From the NCBI GenBank assembly GCA_050084985.1, contig JBITNC010000001.1:41478001-41542000 (forward strand): a DNA stretch of 64,000 nucleotides, in the 5' to 3' direction. This document shows positions 33,581 through 46,474 of the stretch, one piece after another. Below the pieces are notes generated by a model, which saw only the letters and a program-made list of their open reading frames with translations, was not told the origin of the DNA and ran no database searches. This DNA comes from Nageia nagi (Eukaryota > Pinophyta). How positions within the stretch are numbered: the first letter of the stretch is position 1; each line of letters opens with the position of its first letter. A program made the translations under genes and the position numbers.

Positions 33581-34300
33581 ATAGAAGAATCAGATGCATA
33601 AAGTTAAGATGACAGCTACATCAAAGATAGAGAAGAAACGTGGATCAGTTAGAGAAATAAGAGGAGCCAGAGAAGAAGTCAAGTAGACTTATTCCAATTT
33701 GGAACTAGTCTTAAGAACAAAGTAACTAATTCTATTCTAGACTTGATCTTTGCAGAATTATCTCTAGAATATTAGCAAATAGTGTAGGATAAGATAGATT
33801 GTATGACCCAAATGAATAGGTTAAGCAGAATATATTTAGAATGTTTAGTTAAAAAGCATTAATGAGCCTATTAGAATAAATAAGAGACTTTGTGATAGAA
33901 AGAAAAAGCTAGCTTTTGGCAATCAAATTGTATCAGTCTGTTTGGAAAATTAGTAAAGAAGTGTGACAGTTCTTCAACATCATTTTTAATTATGAGTCTC
34001 TATTGGGAAGAGGGGGCCCACTCATACTGGTTGAGGTCTCTTATGTATTTTCATATCAATTTCCAATTTTCTATAAGTATTTGATATCAGCTTAGTGTGA
34101 GTGTTTAATTACATTTCCTTCAGTTTACTGCAATTTTTTCTTTCCAGTTTAATTCCTGTAAGTTTGAATTTAGCATTGTTGTGTGATTGCAATTTGAATT
34201 TTTCAAGTAGAACAAGGGATAAAATAGAGTTCTCAACTGCATATAGCCTTGTACACCAACTCAGGATTGACAAAATTAAATGATGAATTGATGCCTCATC
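33581..34300. other. Unassigned DNA; possible LTR or element-end remnant
   Basis: A polypurine-like GGGAAGAGGGGGCCCACTC occurs at about 34,005-34,023, followed by T-rich DNA. This vaguely resembles an element end, but I could not find a partner repeat in the window. Confidence 0.25.
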
Positions 34301-34304
34301 AATC

Positions 34305-34395
34305 ATAACCTAAATATTAAACCATAAATCATAAATCATAAACTATAAACCCTAAATCTTAAACCATTAACCATATACCCTAGGCTAAACCTTAT
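34305..34395. repeat. Short degenerate telomere-like array
   Basis: A run of TAAACCATAAATCATAAACTATAAACCCTAAA-type variants, the same style as the blocks at 12-14 kb, directly next to the truncated end of LINE-2. Confidence 0.7.
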
Positions 34396-34399
34396 ATTT

Positions 34400-35435
34400 T
34401 ATAGTTGACCATTCCCATGCCTCCAATATAATGTGAGAGACAACGAGTAGTCCAAAATACTATGTGAAATCCTTTTTTATCCAAAGTAGAAGACTAGAGA
34501 AATTACAGAGAAGCTTTTCCTACTTCTTGTAACATGATTGGGAAGGAATCCAACAAGATGAATAATAAACATGGGTAGACTAAAGCACTTTGTAGAAAAT
34601 TTTAAATTTACCTACTAATAAATTTTTTTTTTTTTATCTAATATTCATGTTTTTTCTCCACTTTGGAAATGACATATTACCAAATTTAAGGAGGAGAACT
34701 TTGAAAAGCAAATAGAATTCCAAGAAATTTGAAGATTTCTCTTGGCTTAATCTAGTGCTAGTGGTATCTTTCAACCCAACTAGGATGAGGTAAACAAATT
34801 ATCTATAGCAAGATGTTTTCCTCCATTGAATACTAGATCCAAATGCTTGAAAAAAAGTATTCAAGCATTGAATGACATTGGTGATTGATTACTGATCTTT
34901 GTTGATGGTAAGAAAAGAATAATCTACAAAATGACCATTAATAAGTTGTCTAGCATTGCTTGATAGAGTGATCCCTCAAATTAACCCATTAGAAGTTTAT
35001 TTAGCTAAAAAATAGCCAAAGGCTTTTGCAACCAAAATATACAATGAAGGGGCTAACAAACAACCCTGTCTAACTAATCTATGAAGCCCAATTATTTCAT
35101 TTGAAAGTTATTAAGAGAAAGCATAATTGAGGTATTTGAAATAATATATGAACAAAAGAGACAAAGCAAGGCCTAAAGCTAATGGATTCTAACATTATGA
35201 GAATGAAAACCCACTCAATTCTATCATAAGCTTTTTCAAAGTCAATTTTAATGAAAAGGGTCCATTGGTTGGAAAGCTTGGCCCATTACATGCCTTTCTA
35301 AATTGCCAAAGCATTATCCAAAATGTATCTCCCTTGGATGAAGCCAGTGTGCTTTGGCCTAATAATTTTGGGAAGGATAGGCCACAACTTTAAGGCTAAA
35401 GCCTTAGCAATGATCATGTAACTTACATTAAGAAG
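34400..35435 (-). pseudogene. LINE-2: 3' part (reverse transcriptase)
   Basis: Minus-strand LINE of the same family as LINE-1. Near 35,215-35,255 it reads FIKIDFEKAYDRIE, and near 34,910-34,945 LINGHFVDY (FADD-type site, second D changed). The sequence parallels LINE-1 at about 18,000-19,000. No poly(A) end is seen; it stops against telomere-like DNA. It resumes at 47,172. Confidence 0.82.
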
Positions 35436-36129
35436 TGTAGGCCATAAATAATGAATTAAATAAATAATTCATGAATATGATTTACAATATATAATATTAT
35501 TTAAGGTTATACAGGTCATATATGATCTCTAATTGATGTATAAATCTCATAAATGAATAGAGCATTTCGAGTACATACAAAATGAGTGTCACACTTCTAC
35601 CTTCTGATCATTAGTGAAATCTAGGAAGTCGAATTACCACATCATCAATTTATAGGAAATACACACCATTAGCAGTGTGGAATTAGTATAATTATGAGCA
35701 CAAATTGAAATATATAGAAGAAGATAAAAAGTATTAGAGATACAACTTTAAACACAATAAATTCATGCACAATGAATACTGTTAATAGCCTAAATTATGT
35801 ACATCCATGAGTAGAAATTGAAATGCATGAGACAAGACGAAGGGTATATCAACTAAGAAATTGGTGGTATTATAGAACATATTTATTTGGATGAATATGA
35901 TATTACATGTTTTATTCGCTCATCCTTCCTCCATGAGATGTTGTGTTTCCTTTGATATCTTTATATAACAAAACTTCTATTACAAGATTTGACCTCTAGG
36001 TCATGATATAATGATCCATTACATGAATTACATAGATTTGGGTATTTTTAACCCCTTTTTACATAATACATCATTGAGACATTAAAATGAATTATTTAAT
36101 AAATAATAATTCATTTTTAGGCATCTACA
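35436..36129 (-). repeat. Element B 3' LTR
   Basis: 694 bp. Starts TGTAGGCCATAAATAATG and ends GGCATCTACA on the plus strand. The whole length aligns with 46,475-47,171. Confidence 0.93.
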
Positions 36130-36143
36130 TTTGCCCCTCTTTG

Positions 36144-36641
36144 TGTTGGAATGTATAATGCATTATTGTAAAGGTTTTGTAATAATCTTCTATGTAAGTT
36201 CACTAATACTTAAAGGTATCATTTGAAACCTTAAGAATTTAATTGAATATGATAATATAACTTGTTCTACACTCCATGTCATGAGCATGCCCCTTGGGTA
36301 AAAGGATGTGCATATCATGCTTTTGTACATTGGATAAAAGGGTGATCCAAAGAGGGATTTTGGCCTATAAAAAAAAGGCTCCCTCTTTGTGATTACACAC
36401 CAATTGTGGAGTAAAGTTATGCTATAAAATAGTGGTTAGGAGAAAAGAGTAGGAAGATTTTAAGAGTTCATATTTGTTAAAAAGAGAGATCTAGTTAGTG
36501 GATGTACTCCTAGTTGGAGGAACCACTTACATCTTGTGTTATCTTTGTGAGATTGCTTTGTGTGATAGTTAGATGTGAATTGAGATCTTTCATGTGATTT
36601 TGGTAGTTTAGGATTGTTCATGTTATATTTCAATTCTCTCA
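36144..36641 (+). repeat. Element C 5' LTR
   Basis: 498 bp. Starts TGTTGGAATGTATAATGC and ends CAATTCTCTCA. Confidence 0.94.
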
Positions 36642-36643
36642 TT

Positions 36644-36661
36644 TGGTATCAAAGCCCATGG
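36644..36661 (+). other. Element C primer-binding site (initiator Met tRNA)
   Basis: TGGTATCAAAGCCCATGG starts two bases after the 5' LTR. It differs from the usual plant site (TGGTATCAGAGC) at one position. Confidence 0.9.
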
Positions 36662-39574
36662 AAACTCATTTTTTCCCATCCTTGGTTTAGGAGCTACATC
36701 TTGGTGATCTTCACTTCTCAACTTACTCTTCATTGGTGAGGTAAAATACTTGAAGGTATAATTTCATCATTTATTCCTCCAATTTTAATTTTTTTTCCAT
36801 TAGATTACTAACATTATTTATATGTTAATATTGTGAGGAAAATTTACTTACCAATATATTATTGTTACACCTTTACATCTAATGTTCTATGATAGTTGCA
36901 ATTTTCTTTGATAAATTGTACCTAAAATGTGACAACAATATATTAGTAGAGAAATTCATTCTAGTTTAGCTAAATGTGATTTAGCTTGTAATTTAGTTAA
37001 ATTAGATTAAATACATACAAAATTACAATTTTTTTAATGTAAATATATTTATAATATTTTTTATATATAAAAATATCTTCTTACAATAGTTGTTATATTT
37101 TAAACTAAAGCAAATTATTTGATTTATAAAGAAATGGTGGATTATATATTTTAAAATGAAATTTGTAATATTTTTTTTTTACCAAAACATATAATGTTTT
37201 AAAATAGTATATTCATTTGAAATCTCATTGAGTTGGCTGCTCACATAATAAAAAAAGGAGTAGATTTTTCTTAAAAAATATATATATTATAAAACCTTTG
37301 TTTGTATATTTTAAATAAAATATGGGGGTAGCAGCTTTGATCTTGCATTCATGCCCATCCATGCCCATAACCTACCAATAGCCTAGTAAACACTTGTGTC
37401 TAGGTGACCTTTTATTTGGCAAAGATTGAATAGCGACCCCCTTCATTCCTCCTCCATTGAATTCCTCATGGTATCTCCTCCTTGTGGCACATTAACCCTT
37501 GCACCTAGGCCCTCATAACCCATTAACTAGGCCCAAGCAACCTCACCTCATGGCCCTTATTCAACCTCTCATTGCATGCTTTGACGATGATGTGAAAAGA
37601 GATTTATTCTACACAATCTCCCCTTCTTACTATGTAGCTACTCCTCTTTCTAACCTCCTTGCTCTCACAACATCTCATTGTGTAGCCACTCAGCTACTTT
37701 GCATGGTGTAGTTGGAGTCTCCAATGTAGTTGGCATCTCCCCTTCCCACTCTCCAAGTCCACCTCCCTCTAACTTGCCACCCTTATAAGCTCCTTCTCGT
37801 AGCCCCATTTTTTATTTTAGCCCACGACTTGTTTTTCCCTCCTATGTGCAGTCCCTTCAAATTGCTTGGTGGGCATTTATGTTTTTTTTTTGTTGGTTGC
37901 AAAATACATTTTATTAAACCCCTTTCCGCCCTCCATAAGCATTAAATTCTAAAAATGATGATGTGCTCTAGTGGGGTAGAGTATATTTTTTGTACTCTAT
38001 GAGAATTTCAATTCTTTATTTGTTCTATAAGTTTGACTAATAAATATTATCCATTCTTGGAGTATTATTAGAGTGATTAGAGTAAAATTGCATTAAATAC
38101 ATTGACATTTTCTATCAAGTGCTAGTAAGAGCATAATGACTTATTAAATACTTGTTAAATTAGAGAAAATCATTATGAAGTAGACAATTTTTAAGGCATT
38201 TTTTTTACTTAGTAAAAACCTTTTTTAATGCCTAGAATTAATTTATTTAAGCATTTTTTAATGCTTATTTTTTGGTAATTTGTTAACTTGGCATAAATAT
38301 TTTCTAGTATTAATTGTAATTAAAGACACTAATGCAAAATTCTTAGCAATTCTTCTTTCCTTAGTCACAATTTTTTTAAGGAAATTGTTTGAAAGTATTT
38401 ACTTAAAATTTTAGATCCTTATGCAAATATAACATGTTTATTACTTAGATTTTAAGTGTTGATAAATTTCTTATGCAATACTTAAAATTTTTAAATCTTT
38501 GATGCAATGTTATGAATAGACTTATGTATTTTTTTCTTTTATGCAAAGTTAACAAATGAGCTTGTGCAAACTATGGAAATGATGGAATATTTTATGGATG
38601 CTTATTACTTACTTTTTTTAAGCTATGGAAAGATGATTGATTAATTATTTTATGGGAATAATATATGCTTTATAATTTTTTTTAGTTATGGGATGATGCA
38701 TTCTTTAAATTGAATCCCTAATTTTTTTACTTATGCAAAGTATGGAATGGACTAGTGCAAAATAAGGAATGATTTAAAGATGTCCTTTAGGGGTTGGTAA
38801 ACAAAACCCATTGGACTCTTAGGTTTCAAATTGCAAATGGATGATGTTTCATTTATGTATTTTAATTCATGTTTAGCATTTTTTAATTTATTTTCTTATG
38901 TAAACAAAAATGTAAATATTGATTTAAGCAACCCCCTAAAATGAACACATCCGCACATACATTTTACAGCATGACTTATATGAGGATCCATGAGGTGAGG
39001 ATAGGTAGACTGGAGCCTTTAAGTTCAATGATCCAAATGGTAAAAAGTTCATACTTCTTAATTGCCCTTAAGTCCTTTGTTGGTCTAGACATAACTCCAA
39101 TAGGTGTACAAGCATGTGTGTAGTGATACCACATGTTCGCACATCCATTTAGGGATTATCCTAATAACTTAGGAGGACAACTTGAAACCTAATCAAGATT
39201 AATAATTTGGTTGATCCAATAAATATCATAACCTTGAAAAATAATAGGTATTCCTTATGAGAGTATAAAACTGACCAAGGTGAACTGGTTGAGAATTGGT
39301 AATACTTGGGCTCCTCTTGTGTGGGCATCTAGGTGAAGGCCTAATTTTAGACAAGAAAACAAGCCTTAACAATGTCACTCTACATCTATGGTTATTGAGA
39401 TGAGAAATGTATTTGGGTACATGGATTATTTGAGTTGTAAAATATTTGCACTTGTAAAAAAAATCATGCATGTCTTTTGTGTTAAAATTAACATGTATTT
39501 TTTTACTTGGTTAAAACTTAACATATAATGTTGTTAACCACATGCTTATTATTTTTCACATTCTTATGTAGAAA
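36662..39574 (+). other. Element C long untranslated leader
   Basis: About 2.9 kb between primer site and gag, the same length as in element A. The part at about 38,780-39,460 is conserved with A; the rest is diverged. Open frames at 37,499-37,945 are Pro/Leu-rich and unrecognised. Confidence 0.7.
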
Positions 39575-40560
39575 ATGGGAGAATCATTTTTACCCAAATA
39601 CATTCTTGATGGTTCCAACTTTGGGATTTGAAAACCATGGATAAGAGTTGAATTGCAGGTAAGAAAACTTTGGTAAATAGTGAATGAGAACCTTGTACCT
39701 CCTATAGATGAGAAGGCACTAGAAGCTTACAACATAAAGAATGAGTTTGCAACCTCTATGATTTATTGTGCAATTTTAGATGATGTGCTCTTGATGATTT
39801 CCTCTTCAATATTGGCAAAGAAAGCTTGGGATAAGCTTAAGAAAATCTAACTTGGTTCAAATTTTTCAAATAGGTTTACCATTCTCCAAAAATTACTTCA
39901 ATCTCATCAAGTGGAAGATGAAAATGTTGCAATCTACTTGAACAAAATCATTGACCTAAGAACCCAACTTTTTGCTTGTGGGTGTAATTGGATCAATGAT
40001 GAGTTCATAGTTTTCATCATTCTTCAAAGCCTTTCTTCAAAGTTTGAAAAATTTGTAACAATTATAGAAACTAGGCTTGATGATGAAGAAGTAGTCTTCT
40101 CCCTTGAGGACCTTTCTAGGCACCTTTTGAAGCATGAGAAAACCCTTAACAATAAGGTGTTGATTTTTTTTTTTTAAGGATAATAATGTTGCTCTTGGAG
40201 CAACATAACTCCTTTCAAGAAGTTAAACTATCAAAAGAAATCTTATCCTTCTTCCTCCAAAAGGTTTGAGAAAAGAGGTAATGGCTACAAAAATAACAGG
40301 AACAATAGAAACAATTACCACAGTGGTAGGAACAATGACAACAACAACCACTTCAAGCAAAGAGATGGAAAAGGTAAAACAAATAATCCTTATCCCAAGG
40401 AAAAGTTTGATGGTAATTGTAACTATTGTGGCATCCAAGATCATAAAGAAGTTGATAGCTACAAAAATAAAAGAGAATAAAAAAATAAAGGCAATAGAAA
40501 TGTAAAAAACTTCAAAGACAAGAAGAATATTCATGCTGATTTTGTTGCAACACTCTACTC
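39575..40560 (+). pseudogene. Element C gag remnant
   Basis: Starts with the ATG at 39,575 (MGESFLPKYILDGSNFGI, then a stop). The part 39,911-40,177 is open and reads IYLNKIIDLRTQLFACGCNW, about 80% identical to element A. A T-run at 40,167-40,176 breaks the frame. The basic region and a zinc-knuckle equivalent (about 40,400-40,460, CNYCGIQDHKEVDS-like; last Cys lost) lie in another frame. Confidence 0.85.
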
Positions 40561-40584
40561 CATGTCTTGCTTTTTTTCATCTGA

Positions 40585-43481
40585 TTAGATTATTGATTCT
40601 GGTTGTACTAATCACCTATGATTTGAAAAGGAAACTCTACCTTTGAATTCCAAGGAATTACGAGTGTGCTGATTCACAGAAAGGTTCTTAAAAATATTCT
40701 CTATGTTCCTAAGTTAAGGATGAACCTTTTTTCTATGATCCAAGTTGTTAGAAAAAGGTACACTTTTGAGTTTGACTCTCAATCCTAGCACATTAAGAAA
40801 GAAATTACCACTTTGATTAAAGGATTTGTGAAAGATAACCTCTACATTATGGATCAAGTTCCATCAAAGATGTGTCTTGCTTCTAGTATGTGTTCTAGAG
40901 GCAATCTTTGGCACCAATGTTTAGGACACCTTAACCAAAAGAGTATTGAAGTTATGAAAGACCAAGAACTTGTGAAAGGTATGCCTTTAATTTCTCTTTT
41001 GGTTATTCTATGTGAGAAGTGCATTCTTGGCAAGATGCATAGATAAAATTTTGAAAAAGATAAGGCAATAAGAGCATCTCAACCTCTTCAACTTATGCAT
41101 TTAGATTTAATGGATTCATTTCAGACTAAGTCACTTGAAGGAGCATCTTACATCTTGACCTTCATTGATGAATTTAGTAGGATGACCTTTGGGTATCTAC
41201 TTGAGTACAAAGATCAAACCTTTAAGAGTTTTAAGATTTTTAAGGCCTTTGTTGAGAATCAAACTAACCTTAAAATCAAGATGTTGAGATTAAATAATGG
41301 GGAAGAATATAACAATAATGAGTTCAATTACTAATGTGCTAAGTATGGAATCAAAATATAATTTATGATTGCTTACACTCCTTAGTATAACAATGTTGCT
41401 AAAAGAAAAAATATAACAATTATGGAGATGGCTAGATGCATGTTAGGTAATCTTCTTAGTTTCTTATGGGGTGAAGCTATGAGCACTACTATTTACACCT
41501 TGAATAGATGTCCCACAAAAGTTGTTTAGGGTAAAACTCCTTTTGGGGCATGGTCAGGAAGAAAACCTAACATTTCACACCTTAGTATGTTTGGTTGTTA
41601 AGCATTCTCCTACATTATTTTTAAGAAAAGGAAGAAGTTGAAAAAAAGAGCTAAAAAATGCATCTTTATGGGTTATGAAAATCAACATAGAGGCTATAGG
41701 CTCTACTCTCCATCTTATAAAGCAATGTTCATTTCAAGGGATGTAAAGTTAAATGAACTTCCTGATGAATTTGTTTCTAATAAGGATGTTGATGATCTAG
41801 AGGACTCTTCAATTGCACCTAGTTAGTTAGATATTGATGTAAACAAGTCACCTTAGGAATAAAAATCTCAAATTCAAAGGGTTACAAGGAGCATGACCTT
41901 GAGCAAATTCTTATTTACCAAGATTAATAACAAGCATGAGCCCTCAACATTCAAAGAAGCTTCTAAGCATAAGTGCTAGATAGAAGCCATGAAAATGGAG
42001 TATGAAGCGCTTATGAAAAATAAAACTTGGGACTTGGTTCCTTATCCCAATGAGAAGAATGTGATTGGTAATAAGTGCATCTATAAGGTCAAGTTCAATT
42101 CAATTAGAAATATTGAGAAATATAAGGCAAAGTTAGTAACCAAAGGTTTTCTCAGAAATATGATGTAGATTATGAGGAAACCTTTGCTCTCATGGCAAAG
42201 ATGCCTACTATGAGGATTATCCTTACTCTTTTTGTAGCTTAAGGATGAAAAGTGTTTCAACTTGATGTCAAAAGTGCATTTCTCAATGGTGAATTAGATG
42301 TGAAAATATTCATGAATCAACCAGAAGCATTTATTATGGAAGGTAAAAAGTCTTTTATATGCAAAATAAAGAAGTCATTATATGGACTTAAGCAAGTGCC
42401 TAGAGCCTTGTATAGGAAGATTTTAGGGTACTTTGCAGACATTGGTTTCTTCAAGTGTTTTTTTTACTCTAATCTATATGTTCTCAATCAAATAAAAGAT
42501 ATAGTATTGATTCTCTTTTATGTGGATGATCTTTGATTACTAGAAATAATGATGAAATCATTCAAGAGTGCATATCCAAACTTAAGGTAACATTTGAAAT
42601 GATCGATCTTGGTCTCTTGCACTAGTATCTTGGAATGCAAGTGTATAAATCAAGGATTATACTTACCTTAATAAATCTAAGTATATATCAAACATCTTGT
42701 AGATATTTGGAATGGAGGAGTGTAGAAATGTTGCAATCCCAATCTCTCCTGAAATCACTATTTCTCAAAGCTCCAACTCTTAGTTGGTTGATGCTATAGT
42801 TTACAAGCAATTAATTTGTAGTCTTTTGTATTTGACTATATCTAGGCTAGATATTGCCTTTGAAGTGAATCTGATGGCATGATTCATGTAGAAACCTTAT
42901 GTTGAGAACCTCAATGCTATTAAGAAAATCTTAAGGTATGTTGCAGGAACTAAGGATCTTGCTCTCAAGTATTCTATGTTACCCTAATTTTTTCTCTCTA
43001 GATTCTCAAATTTTGATTATGGGGGACATAGAGATGATAAGAAATCAACCTCTACATATGTGTTTGGCATTGGTTTAAGTGCTATCTCTTGGGCTTCCAA
43101 GAAGTAGCCTATTATTTCTCTTTCCACCATAGAATTTGAATACTATGCCATTTTATTACAACCCAAGAAGCCATTTGGCTAAGGCATCTTCTAAAAGAAA
43201 TTGGGTACGAGTAAGGTGGCTCATCTTTGATTTTTTCAAATAATTAGTCAGCTATTTCTTTGGTTAAGAATCTTATATTCAATCAGAGAATAAATTATGT
43301 AGAAATCTATGCTCATTTTATTAGAGAGAAGGTTCTTGATGACATCATACACCTAGAGTATTACCCATTCATCTTAAACTCCATTGATTTATTCACCAAG
43401 CCCCTCTTAGAAGCTCATTTCTATAAGCTTAGGGATGCTATCAAGTTGGTGAAGTTACCCTCAAGGGAGAGTGAAGTTTGA
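40585..43481 (+). pseudogene. Element C pol remnant
   Basis: Protease IDSGCTNHL at about 40,590; integrase zinc region LWHQCLGHLNQKSIE with CEKCILGKMHR (40,900-41,046, CX2C intact); integrase core MHLDLMDSFQTKSLEG and LLEYKDQTFKSF (41,095-41,334); KKCIFMGYENQHRGYRLYSP at about 41,650-41,710; a TAG at 41,854-41,856; RT with FQLDVKSAFLNGELDV, KSLYGLKQVPRALYRKI and ILFYVDDL (42,252-42,536); a TAG at 42,781; RNase H with DYGGHRDDKKST and AISWASKK (about 43,010-43,110); end at LPSRESEV (43,481). Many stops and frameshifts. Confidence 0.9.
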
Positions 43482-44190
43482 ATTATTATGTGTTGAATTC
43501 ATATTTATGATGATAACTTCACCTCTAAGAGGATTTTATGCTGTATAATGTTGATTTTGTTGTACACCTTCATGGTAAGTTCACTCTTCATGAGAAAATT
43601 ATTATACAAACATTTAAAAGTAAAAGGATTGGCCAATCTAGCACTGTTTAATTATCCATATGTGAGTAACTCTTATGTGTCTTTTAGCACTATTCAATTA
43701 TCCATATGTGAGGAACTCATATGTGTATGCTCTATTTTGTAATGATAATCAACATATATTTTATATATAGCAGGTGACTATAAGTTTTTAACATGTCATC
43801 TTCGTGATGACTTGTAGTGCACCATTGATCAATTCATGATGGAATATGTGTGATTCATTTATCCTTGCTGAGATGAATATGTTACATATAATTGATCTTA
43901 TTATTTGAGCTGCTTATGACTTGCACATTCCTTTAAGATTGCAAGTTACTTACCTCAGGTATGAGGGCTCTTGGAGACTCTTCATGACTTCCAATTGAAT
44001 GACTACTTTATGTATATTGAAACTAGTTGTGGTTAATAATTGTATTTGGCAAAGTAATGAGTCTCAAACTAGATCTTTCTTACTTCACAAATATGTAAAA
44101 AGTTCTCATCTTTGTTGTATCTATTTGGAGGAGAACTCTCTTACTTTCTCTTATTCTTCTCTCTTACTTGCTCTATCCCAATATTGCATT

Positions 44191-44199
44191 AAGAGGGAG
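44191..44199 (+). other. Element C polypurine tract
   Basis: AAGAGGGAG immediately before the 3' LTR. Confidence 0.85.
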
Positions 44200-44676
44200 T
44201 GTTGGAATGTATAATGCATTATTGTAAAGGTTTTGTAATAATATTTTATGTAAGTTCATTTATAATTAAGGGTATCATTTGAATATGATAATGTAACTTG
44301 TCCTACACTTGATGTCATGAGCATGTTCCTTGGGTAAAAGGACATGGATGTCATGCTTTTGTATATTGGATAAAAGGGTGATTTGAAGAGGGATTTTGGC
44401 ATATAAATAAAGGCTCCCTTTTTGTGATTACACACCAATTATGGAGTAAAGTTATGCTATAGGATAGTGGTAAGAAAAAAAGAGTAGAAGGATTGTAAGA
44501 ATTTATATTTGTTAAAAAGAGAGATCTAGTTAGTGGATGTACTCCTAGTTGGAGGAACCATTTACATATTGTGTTATGTTTGTGAGATTGCTTTATGTGA
44601 TAGTTAGATGTGAATTGAGAGCTTTCATGTGATCTTGGTAGTTTAGAATTATTTATGTTAAAGTTCAATTCTCTCA
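44200..44676 (+). repeat. Element C 3' LTR
   Basis: 477 bp. Same ends as the 5' LTR. TATA-like sequence CATATAAATAAAGG near 44,400. Confidence 0.94.
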
Positions 44677-44681
44677 CTTTG

Positions 44682-45739
44682 GTTATGTGATTGAAGAAAT
44701 GAAATTACATGTCTAAATAAGAAGTGTAGAAGAAATTATTTTTGAGAACTTTGAACTCTTTACTGCATTGCCCCTTATTGTTATTGATGATGATGATGAG
44801 GGTCCCTTACTACCCCCTTTTGATTTGGTTGCCCAAGAAAGGTCCTTCAATGGTGCAACCAAGGAAAATTTTTATGAAGAGTCTCTCTCCAAGAATGATG
44901 TTGTGTAGATGATGGAAATGACTATGATGATGTAGGTGAATGGTACCATATCTAATTTTGGAGATGGAATATGTGTTTTTTCCCCTTATACTGATTCAAC
45001 CATGAATTTAGTCATTCCATCATTTTTGATACTCAAGAACCATTCACACTTACATCTATGCCTTGAAATAGAGAGGATCTGCTTTGATTGAAATGAAATG
45101 GTGATGAAATGCATACTGCTAAGGGTGTAGGGAACAATGTGCATGTCGTTGATGACATGGAATTCTATGATTTTTCTTTTGCTCTTTAGGATGTAGATAC
45201 CTACAAGAAAATGTTATTAATACATTGCATAAAAATAGTGTGGATGCATAATGAGTTGGATCATCCATTGATGATGTGTCAATGTCAGCAATCTACTTAT
45301 GATTGTATCACTGATTTATCTTTTAAGTGAGTGAACTCTCACTAGCCATATCAATGGCCATTGATGATCATACATTTTATGTCTATGATATGAATACATT
45401 ATGTTGGCAATAAATATATATATTTTTTACACACTACTAATGACATGCAGATAGTAATGCATGCCATTGATGATGTGGATCCCCATCAAATTCATCCAAA
45501 AATTCTTTGTGCACTATTTCACCATAATTTTGAATGATTTCTAATATCAAATCTATGATTAAGTACCCTTTTTTTATCATATTGGTGAAATAATAATGCC
45601 CTCAAGACATATAATGTGGTTGATATAGAGAAATATAATTATTTCCTAAAATCCATCAAAACTAAACTCTAACTATATCCATCCATGAAAAGAAAAATAA
45701 AAATATCCATAATCATCTCAATATTTGGCAATGAAATAT
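44682..45739. other. Element B remaining internal region
   Basis: No polymerase motif on either strand. A short plus-strand stretch at about 44,765-44,910 is open and acidic (IVIDDDDEGPLLPPFDLV), with no known match. Repeated GATGATGTGGAT-like motifs occur around 45,150-45,490. Confidence 0.45.
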
Positions 45740-46331
45740 CAACTCTTATCCTTCCAATAGTCTCATCAATATGAACCATCCATTTTGAAAAATGCATGAA
45801 AAACATAGATCTACATCAAGCATATCAATATAAGGCATTGCAAAATTATTATGAATCTCAATAAACTCATTTGTGTACCTTTTTTCTTGTGGTGGTGGAA
45901 GAGAAGCTTCAATTTCAACCAATTCATCATCCTTTTGCTTCCTCATTATCCTTATTTGAATTAGCCAATTTAGAATATGCCCCCATGTACTCCAATATAT
46001 AATCATTATTATATCCATTAAAATCCATTAAAACAACATCATTATACCATAATTCATCATCAATATCATCATAAATAGGAGAAGAGAACATATCATGATT
46101 TGATGTTTCTAAACTCTTTTCAACACTCTTATAACTATCAACCATATATTCTTGTACAAAAGGATGAGAAGAGATATTACCCATTATTATTTCTTCAACT
46201 AAAGGAGTTGGATCTAATGATGATGCAGAGCAAGAACCATCATCTTCAAATTTGTGGGCTTTGTGCTCAGGTGGTGGGGAATAATGATGGATGCTATCTG
46301 AATTCTTCATTGCACATGATTCTCTATTCAT
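45740..46331 (-). pseudogene. Element B internal reading frame, acidic protein of unknown family
   Basis: Minus strand, beginning just inside the primer site. The first part (46,331-45,927) starts MNRESCAMKNSDSIHHYSPP and is acidic and polar; after a frameshift it continues as QKDDELVEIEASLPPPQEKR and EIHNNFAMPYIDMLDVDLCF (to about 45,746). I recognise no retrotransposon domain. By position it takes the place of gag. The two pieces together would give roughly 190 residues. Confidence 0.5.
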
Positions 46332-46474
46332 ATTTCAAAATACTTCTTCCATTTTAACATCACTAATGACCTATAAATAGTTATAAACACCATTGATGGC
46401 ATAGATCTAGATCAAAATTCTTGCAAGATCTCACTAGGAGGGAAAGATAAATCCAAGTGTCAGGTTCACCAAAA

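Larger units (their letters stand above)
36144..44676 (+). mobile_element. Element C: full-length, decayed Ty1/copia retrotransposon nested in element B
   Basis: 8,533 bp with LTRs at 36,144-36,641 (498 bp) and 44,200-44,676 (477 bp; the length difference is mainly one deletion of about 20 bp) and the perfect target duplication CTTTG (36,139-36,143 and 44,677-44,681). An initiator-Met primer site follows the left LTR and a purine tract precedes the right one. LTR divergence is roughly 10%. Gag-pol order is copia-type and each domain is closely related to that of element A. The insertion point is 14 bp inside the left LTR of element B. Confidence 0.95.
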
